Source of the DNA: Halomonas sp. I5-271120
Lineage (GTDB): Bacteria; Pseudomonadota; Gammaproteobacteria; Pseudomonadales; Halomonadaceae
DNA: 64,000 bases
Reading direction: 5' to 3'
Assembly: GCF_030553075.1 (NCBI RefSeq)
Contig: NZ_CP130701.1
Span: 1,798,001-1,862,000, forward strand
Positions 34,867-42,873 of this stretch are shown one piece after another (within the stretch, counting starts at the first letter, position 1; every line of letters starts with the position of its first letter). The notes beneath the pieces were generated by a model. That model had not been told where the DNA came from. It saw nothing but the letters and a program-made list of their open reading frames with translations, and searched no databases. Made by a program: the position numbers and the translations under genes.

Positions 34867-35924
34867 GGCGCGCTGGTCTCGGCGTCGTTGCCCTTGGCCA
34901 GTGCGGCGCTGGCCGCGTCATACAGGCCGGTGTCGAACAGCGCATCGATGTCCACCGACTGGCGCAGGGTGCCGTTGTCGAGCTGGAAGTCGCGCATCAC
35001 CCGGGTCGCGTCGATGATCGCGTGCGGGTCGCTCAGGTAGTTGGACGACGGCGAGCGCAGAGCGGTCTCGACGGTGGCCAGCGGCACCAGGCGCTTGCCG
35101 ACGAACTCGCGGACATGGGGCGCGGCCCGCTCGGGATCGTCGATCAGCATGTTGGTGGCGCTGATGTGCAGCGTCATCAGCCGCTGCATCGCGTCGGGGG
35201 CATCGGCGAGCACGCTCTCGCGGGCGGCCAGCACGGCGCCGGGCTGGTTGGGCAGCATGTCGCCGCCGCGAGCGACGACACGAGCGCTGTCGTCGCGCTC
35301 CTGCACGGTGGTCAGGATCGGCTCGAGGATCGAGGCGGCATCCACGGCGCCGGCAAGCAGCGCCTGCTGCACCCGGTCGGCGCCCATGGCGACGATGTCC
35401 ACGCTATCCAGCGACAGGCCGAGCTGCTGGGTCAGGTAGTAGCGCAGTACGGTGTCCGGCACCGAGCCCTTGGGGAAGGTGGCGATCTTGGGCTTGCGGC
35501 CCTGGGTCTTCGTGAAGTGGGCGATCGCCTCCTGGGCGGTGGCGTTCTCGAACTCGCCGGCGAAGTCGCCGCGGGCCACCAGGCCGATCTGTTCCTTGAT
35601 GCTGGCGGCCAGCACCTTGATGGGCACGCCGTTGGCGCGCGCCACCATGGCCGGACCTATGCCGAAGTACATGACATCCAGCTCGCCGGAGGCCAGCGCC
35701 TGAACCATGGCCGGGCCGCTGGAGAAACGGGTCAGCTCAAGATCGAGGCCCGCCTCCTCGGTCCAGCCTTCGCCTTCCATGACGAACAGCTGCGCGACGG
35801 GCAGGATCGGCATGTAGCCGACCTGAAGGGTAGTGACGTCATCAGCGTCTTGTGCTTGGGCCAGGCTGGGCAGGGCGAGCAACAACAGGGCCATGGCGCC
35901 CAGGCGGCGGGTGAAGCGCAACAT
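34863..35924 (-). CDS. ABC binding protein, SsuA/TauA/NrtA class
   Basis: A 353-residue periplasmic binding protein. The signal peptide is MLRFTRRLGAMALLLLALPSLAQA. Then come LQVGYMPILPVAQLFVMEGE and LDLELTRFSSGPAMVQALASGELDVMYFGIGPAM, characteristic of aliphatic sulfonate/taurine/nitrate or riboflavin-precursor-type receptors. I chose ATG 35924 (GGAG 8 nt upstream) over a TTG two codons earlier. It is first in its operon. No monooxygenase or sulfur-metabolism gene is adjacent that would reveal the ligand. Confidence 0.88.
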   Translation of the reverse strand: MLRFTRRLGAMALLLLALPSLAQAQDADDVTTLQVGYMPILPVAQLFVMEGEGWTEEAGLDLELTRFSSGPAMVQALASGELDVMYFGIGPAMVARANGVPIKVLAASIKEQIGLVARGDFAGEFENATAQEAIAHFTKTQGRKPKIATFPKGSVPDTVLRYYLTQQLGLSLDSVDIVAMGADRVQQALLAGAVDAASILEPILTTVQERDDSARVVARGGDMLPNQPGAVLAARESVLADAPDAMQRLMTLHISATNMLIDDPERAAPHVREFVGKRLVPLATVETALRSPSSNYLSDPHAIIDATRVMRDFQLDNGTLRQSVDIDALFDTGLYDAASAALAKGNDAETSAP

Positions 35925-36022
35925 GAGCAATCTCCGGAAGGCGAAAAGGGCCGCCGATCATATCGGCTGGATCAGTGGCTCGGAAAGTTCTGCTAGGACG
36001 ATTTGCTTATAACCTTATCGAT

Positions 36023-36062
36023 AAAAAGCAGACCGCCGCCCCAGGGGGCGGCGGTCTGCTGC
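36023..36062 (-). terminator. Strong terminator downstream of peroxiredoxin gene
   Basis: AGCAGACCGCCGCC pairs with GGCGGCGGTCTGCT around a short CCAGG-type loop. On the minus strand the stem is followed by a T-run (TTTTTATC), so it ends the peroxiredoxin transcript. Confidence 0.9.
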
Positions 36063-36137
36063 CGGTTGTCAGCGTTCACGCTGGGCGTGCAGCGGTCGGG
36101 CCGCACGCGTTGAGATGTCCGGCGCTGGGTTCTTGCC

Positions 36138-36776
36138 TCAGCCCTTGTTGGGCTGCTTGGTAACGCGCAGGTAGGGCTTCTGCTCGTCCCAGCCGTTCGG
36201 GAACAAGGTCTTGGCTTCTTCATTGCTGACGGCAGGCACGATGATGCAGTCATCGCCGTCGCGCCAGTTGACCGGGGTGGCCACCTTGTAGCCGTCGGTG
36301 AGCTGCAGGCTGTCGAGCACCCGAAGGATTTCGTCAAAGTTGCGCCCGGTGCTGGCCGGGTAGGTGAGGGTCAGGCGCAGCTTCTTGTTGGGGTCGATGA
36401 TGAAGACACTGCGCACCGTCAGGGTGTCGTTGGCCTTGGGATGAATCATGCCGTACAGGTCGCTGACCTTGCGATCGGCATCGGCCAGCAGCGGGAAGTT
36501 CAGCGCCTGGCCCTGAGTCTCCTGGATGTCGCCGACCCAGGCCTTGTGATCGTCAAGCGGGTCCACCGACAGGCCGATCGCCTTGGTGTGGCGCTTGTCG
36601 AACTCGGGCTTGAGGCGCGAGACCTCGCCAAGCTCGGTGGTGCAGACCGGGGTGAAATCCTTGGGGTGCGAGAAAAGGATCACCCAGCTGTCGCCGGCCC
36701 ACTCATGAAAGTTGATCGGGCCGTCGGTGCTGTCTTGGGTGAAGTCTGGAGCGATATCGCCAAGTTGCAGAGCCAT
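36138..36776 (-). CDS. 1-Cys peroxiredoxin (Prx6 type)
   Basis: A 212-residue thiol peroxidase. The peroxidatic Cys45 sits in PKDFTPVCTTELGE. No resolving Cys of the AhpC type is seen, and the C-terminal extension PAVSNEEAKTLFPNGW is typical of the Prx6 subfamily. It reduces hydrogen peroxide and organic hydroperoxides in the cytosol. AAGGAGG precedes the ATG at 36776, and a strong terminator follows, so the gene is monocistronic. Confidence 0.93.
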   Translation of the reverse strand: MALQLGDIAPDFTQDSTDGPINFHEWAGDSWVILFSHPKDFTPVCTTELGEVSRLKPEFDKRHTKAIGLSVDPLDDHKAWVGDIQETQGQALNFPLLADADRKVSDLYGMIHPKANDTLTVRSVFIIDPNKKLRLTLTYPASTGRNFDEILRVLDSLQLTDGYKVATPVNWRDGDDCIIVPAVSNEEAKTLFPNGWDEQKPYLRVTKQPNKG

Positions 36777-36944
36777 GCTGTCCTCCTTGGAAGTCTGTGA
36801 TCATCACATCTTGCCTCTCCTCCTATATCAGGACGAGGAGGCCGGGAAACAAGGCCTACCATAAGCCGATTTCCCATAAGGATATGGTGAAAAATAACCC
36901 GCGAGTCATGATGGCGTCGCGGCCAGCGCCGCTTGCCAGCGTTT

Positions 36945-37451
36945 TCAGGGGGCCGGCGCGGCGGCACCGAGGAAACGCTTCTGCCAGTAGTCCAGGTCCA
37001 GCGAGGTCGTGGTGACCTGTCGCCCGCGTCCCGGGGCGTGAATCATCTGGCCGTTGCCTGCATAGATGCCCACATGGCTGGCGCGGCTACCGCGGCCGAA
37101 GAACAAGAGATCTCCCGGGCGTGCCGCCTCGATAGGTGGTAGAGCTCGGTACTGATCATCGGCGGTGCGCGGTACGTGAAGCCCTGCCGCGCGGTAGCTG
37201 ACCAGCACCAGCCCCGAGCAGTCGAGCCCGTTTGTCGAGGCGCCGCCCCAGCGGTAGGGCGTGCCGAGGGCATCGCGGGCCTGGTCGAGCACCAGCACCC
37301 GCTCGATGGAGAGCCCTGCATCACGATCGTTGGTGGCGAGCCGGGGCCCGGCACAGCCGGAAAGCAGCGTCATCAGAAGCAGTGTCAACAGAAACGGTGT
37401 CAGCAGATCTACCAGCCTGGCGCGTCGAGATGTAGGAAGAAGCCTGTGCAT
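36945..37451 (-). CDS. NlpC/P60-family lipoprotein endopeptidase
   Basis: A 168-residue predicted peptidoglycan endopeptidase. A lipobox LLSGC follows the N-terminal hydrophobic segment. The NlpC/P60 catalytic Cys is in NGLDCSGLVLVSY and the His in ASHVGIYAGNGQMIHAPG. It would cut stem-peptide bonds in the periplasm, like Spr/MepS. The start is uncertain. The 18-bp repeats just upstream provide three more in-frame ATGs (37469, 37487, 37505) and no clear Shine-Dalgarno sequence. I used the last ATG, before MHRLLPTSRRARLVDLLT. Confidence 0.8.
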   Translation of the reverse strand: MHRLLPTSRRARLVDLLTPFLLTLLLMTLLSGCAGPRLATNDRDAGLSIERVLVLDQARDALGTPYRWGGASTNGLDCSGLVLVSYRAAGLHVPRTADDQYRALPPIEAARPGDLLFFGRGSRASHVGIYAGNGQMIHAPGRGRQVTTTSLDLDYWQKRFLGAAAPAP

Positions 37452-37520
37452 GTCGTCGTGTCTGTCCATGTCGTCGTGTCTGTCCATGTCGTCGTGCCTG
37501 TCCATGTCGTCGTGTCTAGG
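37449..37520. repeat. 18-bp tandem repeat carrying start codons of NlpC/P60 gene
   Basis: Four copies of an 18-bp unit beginning CATGTCGTCGTGTC. On the minus strand each copy holds an ATG in the same frame, giving MDRHDD repeats if translation starts upstream. Confidence 0.9.
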
Positions 37521-37809
37521 CCGGTTGGCGCGATAGCGCTGTCGGCACATTGCCGAGGTGAAGATGGACGGCACAGGCCACTCGCAGCATAGAGGCCAGA
37601 TTGGGAACGCTGCCCTTTTCTGCGATGACTTCGCCATAGAGCTTGCTGATAAAGCGCCCGGCCGTCATGCCCTGATCGCTTGCCAGGCAGTCGAGGATAT
37701 CCCAGAACTCGTTTTCCAGCCTGACGCTGGTCACGCTGCCCTGCAGGCGGACCGAGCGGGTGGTGCTTTCATAGCGCTTGGGGTGCGTTGACGCATAAAC
37801 ATGACACAT
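37516..37809 (-). CDS. Ribbon-helix-helix domain protein
   Basis: A 97-residue protein with a ribbon-helix-helix DNA-binding fold of the RHH_4 type. SVTSVRLENEFWDILDCLA forms the strand and first helix, and SVPNLASMLRVACAVHLHL the second. The leading MCHVYASTHPKRYES is common in proteobacterial members. Probably a small transcription regulator with unknown target. Its 3' end abuts the repeats upstream of the NlpC/P60 gene. Confidence 0.75.
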   Translation of the reverse strand: MCHVYASTHPKRYESTTRSVRLQGSVTSVRLENEFWDILDCLASDQGMTAGRFISKLYGEVIAEKGSVPNLASMLRVACAVHLHLGNVPTALSRQPA

Positions 37810-38055
37810 GGAGATACCCGCCGCAGAGGATGGTAATTATTTCTACATTAGCTTCGCTCTGAGCAGAGAGCCATGTCGAAGCGCTTAACTTCTACCTTCG
37901 GCTAAGTAGTAATCCGCTGTTACCCCAGCCCTCTATTTCAGGCATAGCCTCAGAACAAGATGCCTCCGTGCCGCTGGCATGGTGAGACATCAAAGCCTGG
38001 GAGGTCGCCGCGTGATGCTGTGTCCTCATCGTTTGATTCCATGGGGAGAACCGCC

Positions 38056-38622
38056 ATGCCGTCCACATCGCTATCACGCCGCACCTTTCTGCAAACGACC
38101 GGCGGTGCCCTGGTGGGTACTTTGGCCTTCGCCAGTGGACCTATCGCCCTGCTGGCACCCAGTCGTAGCTGGGCCATGCCGCTCGATGTGCTGGGTTCCC
38201 ACGACGGCGAGGTGCTGCTTCAGGTCACTAAACACCTGTTCCCGCATCCAGGCCTCGAGGATGCCGTCTATGCCTTCGTGGTCAAGGACCTGGACCGTGC
38301 CGCCGAGGCTGAGGCGAACCGAACGCTGCTCCAGGGTGGAATCAAGGCCCTCGATGATGATGCCAGCGGCGATTGGCTGGCGCTCGCGCCAGATGATCAG
38401 TACCTGCGGGTCGCCTCGCTGGAGGGCACGCCCTTCTTCGAGAAGGTTCGTTCCACTGCCATCGTCTCGCTATACAACAATCCCTTGGCCTTCACCCATT
38501 TCGGCTACCAGGGCGAGGAGGGCGACAAGGGCTACCTCTACAACGGGTTCAGTGACCTGACCTGGCTGCCTGAGCCGCCACAGCCTGCCAACGGCTATAT
38601 GCCCGGCGAAGTGCCGTCCTGA
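38056..38622 (+). CDS. Tat-exported small subunit of GMC dehydrogenase (subunit-3-like)
   Basis: A 188-residue protein with a twin-arginine leader SRRTFLQTTGGALVGTLAFA. It resembles the gluconate 2-dehydrogenase subunit 3 family, the small partner of periplasmic FAD-linked sugar dehydrogenases. GGGGAG lies 7 nt before the ATG at 38056. It is followed 44 bp later by the GMC oxidoreductase gene, which has no leader of its own and is presumably carried out with this subunit. No cytochrome subunit is adjacent. Confidence 0.75.
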   Translation: MPSTSLSRRTFLQTTGGALVGTLAFASGPIALLAPSRSWAMPLDVLGSHDGEVLLQVTKHLFPHPGLEDAVYAFVVKDLDRAAEAEANRTLLQGGIKALDDDASGDWLALAPDDQYLRVASLEGTPFFEKVRSTAIVSLYNNPLAFTHFGYQGEEGDKGYLYNGFSDLTWLPEPPQPANGYMPGEVPS

Positions 38623-38666
38623 GCCCTAAAAAAGATAAAAAACGATACAAGTAGAGGAGAGCCATC

Positions 38667-40250
38667 ATGGCCATGACTGACAACCAGGCACGCTTCCAGC
38701 ATGACGACGATCAGGTGGCAGTGATCATCGGTTCCGGCGCCGGAGGGGGCACACTCGCTAACGAGCTTGCCCAGCAGGGCATTGATGTCGTCGTGCTCGA
38801 GGCCGGCGCGATTCATACCCGCGACGACTTTCTGGCCGACGAATGGGCGTCTTTCAGCCAGCTGGCGTGGCTGGATCCACGAACCACGTCCGGCAGCTTT
38901 CGGCTGGCCAAGGATTTCCCCAATCTGCCGGCCTGGATCGTCAAGTCGGTGGGAGGCACCACGGTGCATTGGGCCGGCGCCAGCCTGCGCATTCAGCCCC
39001 ATGAATTTAGAGCCCTGAGCGAATACGGCAAGGTCGAGGGTGCCAACCTGCTCGATTGGCCGGTGACCTATGATGAGCTGGCGCCCTATTACGCGCGAGC
39101 CGAGGACCGCATGGGCGTTACCCGGACCAATGACATTCCCGGCCTGCCGGGCAACAACAACTTCCATGTGATGTACGCCGGTGCCAAGAACCTGGGCTAT
39201 GAATGCGACACCGGACACATGGCGATCAACAGCCAGATCCGGGATGGCCGGGCGTCCTGTCAGCAGCGCGGCTTCTGCTTCCAGGGCTGCCGCACCGGCG
39301 CCAAGTGGTCGACGCTTTACACCGAGCTGCCGGCGGCGATCGCCACAGGCCACATGGAGCTGCGGCCCCAGTCGCATGTGGCCAATATCGAGCATGATGC
39401 CCAGGGCAGGGTGACAGGCGTGGTCTATTTCGATGCCAATGGGGATCAGCAGCGTCAAAAGGCGCGGCTGGTGGCCGTTGCCGGGAATTCACTGGAAACA
39501 CCGCGGCTGCTTCTCAATTCGGCGTCATCGCTGTTTCCAGATGGTCTTGCCAACAGTTCAGGCCAGGTCGGTCGCAATTACATGCGTCACACCACCGGTT
39601 CGGTGTATGCCACCTTCGACGACCCGGTCCACATGTATCGTGGCACCACCATGGCCGGGATCATTTCCGACGAAGCGCATCATGATGCCTCGCGCGGTTT
39701 TGTCGGCGGCTATGAGATGGAAACCTTATCGTTGGGTCTGCCGTTCATGGCCGCTTTCCTCGATCCCGGCGCCTGGGGAAGTGACTTCACGGGCGCGCTC
39801 GACCAGTACGACCATATGGCTGGCATGTGGCTGGTCGGCGAGGACATGCCCAGGGAAAGCAATCGCATCACGCTGAATGCCGACGTCAAGGATGCCTTCG
39901 GCATGCCGGTGGCCAACGTCCACTACGATGACCATCCCAATGACATTGCGATGCGCGAGCATGCCTATCGTCAAGGCTCGGCGATCTACGAATCGGTAGG
40001 GGCCAAGAACATCTATCGCACACCGCCCTACCCCTCGACGCACAACCTGGGGTCGTGCCGCATGAGCCAGCGCGCCCAGGATGGGGTCTGTAACGGCTTC
40101 GGACAGAGCCATGATATTCCTAACCTTTTCATCTCCGATGGTAGCCAGTTTACGACGTCGGCGGCAGAGAACCCGACGCTGACCATCGTCTCGCTGGCGA
40201 TTCGCCAAGCCGAGCATATCGGCCAGCTGATGAAGGAGGGTGCCATCTAG
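38667..40250 (+). CDS. GMC-family FAD oxidoreductase, catalytic subunit
   Basis: A 527-residue glucose-methanol-choline oxidoreductase. The FAD-binding motif is IIGSGAGGGTLANELAQQG with the acidic end VVVLEAG. GGTTVHWAGASLR follows, and the C-terminal active-site region is YPSTHNLGSCRM then ENPTLTIVSLAIR. It probably oxidises an alcohol or sugar in the periplasm and passes electrons to the respiratory chain. GAGGAG precedes the start; an ATG two codons later is equally possible. It forms a two-gene unit with the Tat subunit upstream. Confidence 0.87.
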   Translation: MAMTDNQARFQHDDDQVAVIIGSGAGGGTLANELAQQGIDVVVLEAGAIHTRDDFLADEWASFSQLAWLDPRTTSGSFRLAKDFPNLPAWIVKSVGGTTVHWAGASLRIQPHEFRALSEYGKVEGANLLDWPVTYDELAPYYARAEDRMGVTRTNDIPGLPGNNNFHVMYAGAKNLGYECDTGHMAINSQIRDGRASCQQRGFCFQGCRTGAKWSTLYTELPAAIATGHMELRPQSHVANIEHDAQGRVTGVVYFDANGDQQRQKARLVAVAGNSLETPRLLLNSASSLFPDGLANSSGQVGRNYMRHTTGSVYATFDDPVHMYRGTTMAGIISDEAHHDASRGFVGGYEMETLSLGLPFMAAFLDPGAWGSDFTGALDQYDHMAGMWLVGEDMPRESNRITLNADVKDAFGMPVANVHYDDHPNDIAMREHAYRQGSAIYESVGAKNIYRTPPYPSTHNLGSCRMSQRAQDGVCNGFGQSHDIPNLFISDGSQFTTSAAENPTLTIVSLAIRQAEHIGQLMKEGAI

Positions 40251-40336
40251 GCCAGCCTGCGCATTACACGGGGGTGGAAGTTGTCCCGGGCCGCCCCCAT
40301 ACCCTAATCAACTGCAATGACCAGAAGGGAGATCCC

Positions 40337-40870
40337 ATGAGCTTTACCGGAGAGCAGCACCCCGGCGTTCAGGCGCCAACCGCCGAGTCCCAGGGCTTTC
40401 GCCTCAACCACACCATGGTGCGGGTCAAGGACCCTGCCAAGTCGCTGGCCTTCTATACCCGCGTGTTCGGCATGCGCGTGCTGCGCAAGCTGGACTTCGA
40501 GGAACTCGGCTTCTCGCTGTACTTCCTGGCGCGGCTCGAGGACGGCGACCAGGTGCCTGAAGACCAGCGGGAGCGCACCGTCTGGACCTTCAGCCAGAAG
40601 GGCCTGCTCGAGCTGACCCACAACTGGGGCACCGAGAACCAGGAGGACTTCGCCTACCACGACGGCAACGCCGAACCTCAGGGCTTTGGCCACATCTGCT
40701 TTTCTGTGCCGGACCTGGACGCTGCCGTTGAATGGTTCGACGCCAATGAGGTCGAGTTCATCAAGCGCGCCGATCAGGGCAAGATGAAGGACGTGGTCTT
40801 CGTCAAGGACGTCGACGGCTACTGGATCGAGATCGTCGAAGCCGCGCGCCTGGCCAGCATTGGGGACTGA
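40337..40870 (+). CDS. gloA: Lactoylglutathione lyase (glyoxalase I)
   Basis: A 177-residue glyoxalase I. The metal ligands fit the pattern His in LNHTMVRVKDPAKSLAFY, Glu in LLELTHNWGTE, His in GFGHICFSVPDLD and Glu in DGYWIEIVE. The insert between the half-domains is of the long, eukaryote-like zinc type. It converts the methylglyoxal-glutathione hemithioacetal to S-lactoylglutathione. AAGGGAG lies before ATG 40337, and a terminator follows at about 40946. Confidence 0.9.
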   Translation: MSFTGEQHPGVQAPTAESQGFRLNHTMVRVKDPAKSLAFYTRVFGMRVLRKLDFEELGFSLYFLARLEDGDQVPEDQRERTVWTFSQKGLLELTHNWGTENQEDFAYHDGNAEPQGFGHICFSVPDLDAAVEWFDANEVEFIKRADQGKMKDVVFVKDVDGYWIEIVEAARLASIGD

Positions 40871-40945
40871 CTTGAGGACGGAATTGGCGACTGAGTCGGT
40901 GATTGAGCCGGCGACCTAGGCATAACCTTGCCAAAAGGCGTCAGA

Positions 40946-40975
40946 AACGCTCCGCCCCATGCGGGGCGTTTTTTG
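40946..40975 (+). terminator. Rho-independent terminator after glyoxalase gene
   Basis: CGCCCC and GGGGCG form a stem around a four-base loop, with AAACGC/GCGTTT extension and a T-run. Confidence 0.8.
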
Positions 40976-41066
40976 CGACCAACGCTAGATAGGAGTAGCG
41001 TTGCGCCGAACCCATTCATGGCATGATCTGCCAAGGATTCATCCCTTGAACAATCCCTACCGTCCC

Positions 41067-42014
41067 ATGACTCGCATCCTCGCCAGCGGCCTCATCGCCG
41101 CCCCCCTGGCTCTGCTGCCGGCTCTCGCCTCCGCTGATGAAAGCGCCGAGATCCGCTTCGCCACGCCGTCCTGGCCGGGCGTCACGGTCAAGACCCAGCT
41201 CGCCGCCGAGCTGCTGACGGCACTTGGCTATGAGCCCCGCCAGCAGGAAATTGGCGCGACTATCGCTTACGAGGCGCTGAACCTGAATGAAGTCGACGCC
41301 TTCATGGCGGCCTGGCTGCCCGCTCAGCAGCCGATGTTCGAAGCGTCAATGAAAAAGGGCACCCTGGTCGACCTGGGCAACAACGTCGATGGCGCCCTGA
41401 TCGGCTTCGCCGTGCCGCGTTACGTGGCCGAGGCCGGCGTGAAGCAGGTCGGTGACCTGGACAAGCCGGAATTCGCCGATAAGTTCGGTCGTGAAATCTA
41501 CTCCATCGAAGTCGGCTCCGGCATGAGCGACACGCTCAACGGCGCCATCGACAACGACACCTATGGCCTGGGTGACTGGAAGCCGGTGGAAACGTCCACG
41601 CCGGGCATGCTCAGTGCCGTCAAGAACGCCATCAACAATGATGAGTGGATCGTCTTCGCCGGCTGGACGCCGCACTGGATGAACATCGAATACGATGTGG
41701 TCTATCTCGAAGACACCGAGGACATGTGGGGCCCGGACGGTGGCGGCAGTGATGTCCGTACGCTGCTCAACAAGCCCTATTCCGAGTCGCATCCCAATGC
41801 GACCCGCCTGCTCGATCAGCTGACCTTCAGCGCCGACGATCAAAGCGCGATGATCTACGAGTTCAGCTTTGAAGAGCGTGACTCGGACGACGTCGCGATC
41901 GAGTGGATCAACCAGCATCCGGATCGTATCGAAGCCTTTGTAGATGGCGTGACCACCATCGACGGCAAGCCGGCCTGGCCTGCCCTGCAGGAAGCCTTCG
42001 ACTTCGAGTCCTGA
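41067..42014 (+). CDS. Orphan OpuAC-type quaternary-amine binding protein
   Basis: A 315-residue periplasmic binding protein with signal peptide MTRILASGLIAAPLALLPALASA. It then has FATPSWPGVTVKTQLAAELL, WLPAQQPMFE and AGWTPHWMNIEYD, the aromatic ligand-cage pattern of glycine betaine/choline/carnitine receptors. It is a paralogue of the protein at 7525-8469. No permease or ATPase is adjacent and a terminator follows directly, so it must serve a transporter elsewhere. Confidence 0.87.
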   Translation: MTRILASGLIAAPLALLPALASADESAEIRFATPSWPGVTVKTQLAAELLTALGYEPRQQEIGATIAYEALNLNEVDAFMAAWLPAQQPMFEASMKKGTLVDLGNNVDGALIGFAVPRYVAEAGVKQVGDLDKPEFADKFGREIYSIEVGSGMSDTLNGAIDNDTYGLGDWKPVETSTPGMLSAVKNAINNDEWIVFAGWTPHWMNIEYDVVYLEDTEDMWGPDGGGSDVRTLLNKPYSESHPNATRLLDQLTFSADDQSAMIYEFSFEERDSDDVAIEWINQHPDRIEAFVDGVTTIDGKPAWPALQEAFDFES

Positions 42015-42072
42015 TCGCTTCGCTGCTGCCCTGACGTCAGGGCAAGCTAGCAACGACAACGTTAGAAACGAT

Positions 42073-42101
42073 AAAAGACCGCCTTCGGGCGGTCTTTTTT
42101 T
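42073..42101 (+). terminator. Terminator after orphan binding-protein gene
   Basis: AAAAGACCGCC TTCG GGCGGTCTTTTTTT: a perfect stem with a UUCG tetraloop and T-run, A-run on the other side. Confidence 0.93.
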
Positions 42102-42108
42102 GTGCGCC

Positions 42109-42180
42109 AGGACCTATCTGTCAGGACTGGTTCGTCAGGGCCTATCTGTCAGGACTGATTTGTCAGCACTGGTTCGTAAA
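42109..42180. repeat. Degenerate tandem repeat between convergent genes
   Basis: Units built from CTATCTGTCAGGACTG and GGTTCGTCAGG alternate about four times with mismatches. They lie between the terminator at 42073 and the stop of the DUF6482-like gene. Confidence 0.6.
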
Positions 42181-42255
42181 GACTCACTTCGCAAGATCCG
42201 TTCGTCGGGCCCCGATCATCGGACCTCGTTTGTCATGGAGTGCATGTCACCGGGC

Positions 42256-42618
42256 TTAACGAAAGGCGATGCGGGTGCCGTAGGTGAGCATTTCCTCGGC
42301 GGTGATCGGTTTGCTGGGCACGCCGATCATCTCGTCACCGCACTGGTCGGCCCAGGTCAGCACGCCGTGAGTCAGGCCCAACGACCCCATCAGGTCGCGG
42401 ATTTCGCCGGTGCCCTTGAAGGTACAGACACTCCCTGACCCGTCGACCAGGCTCGATATGCCGTTGGCATGATGGAAGCGCACCGAATAGATGCCATCCA
42501 TGGATTTGACCTCGACAATCGGCGACATGCCCTGATGAAGGGCGTGGGAGAGGCTGGCGAGAGTGAACTGCGCCTCGGGCACGGGATAGTCTTGGATGGA
42601 AGTGTCGTCGGCGGCCAT
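42256..42618 (-). CDS. DUF6482-like small protein
   Basis: A 120-residue protein that resembles DUF6482 proteins in its core SPIVEVKSMDGIYSVRFHHANG and in the ending GVLTWADQCGDEMIGVPSKP. It has no signal peptide or membrane segment. Function is unknown. AT-rich sequence with TTGTACAATTAATGT lies upstream as a possible promoter. The family name is from recall of the pattern and should be treated as tentative. Confidence 0.55.
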   Translation of the reverse strand: MAADDTSIQDYPVPEAQFTLASLSHALHQGMSPIVEVKSMDGIYSVRFHHANGISSLVDGSGSVCTFKGTGEIRDLMGSLGLTHGVLTWADQCGDEMIGVPSKPITAEEMLTYGTRIAFR

Positions 42619-42873
42619 GGCGGTGGGCTCCAGTAGAGAAGTTGTACAATTAATGTAGAACTAATTGGCCGACTGTCCAGTGCTTTGTGAGTCGCTGAAA
42701 GCTAAATCAAAGCCCGCTGATGAGCGATAGAGCGTTGCACGCGAGCCGCGCAGCGAGCTGGTCCTCTGCACTGGTCTCTAGTTTCGGCCCCTTAGCTCCT
42801 GCCCTTAACACCGGCTCCGGGCGCTGTACAAGTTATGTGGTTGGTTGATCTGTTGATGGTTGAGACGGTGAGC
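42619..42873. other. Gap upstream of DUF6482-like gene
   Basis: 255 bp between the DUF6482-like start and the AttH-like stop. The first 60 bp are AT-rich and promoter-like. I see no gene or clear terminator in the rest. Confidence 0.45.
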
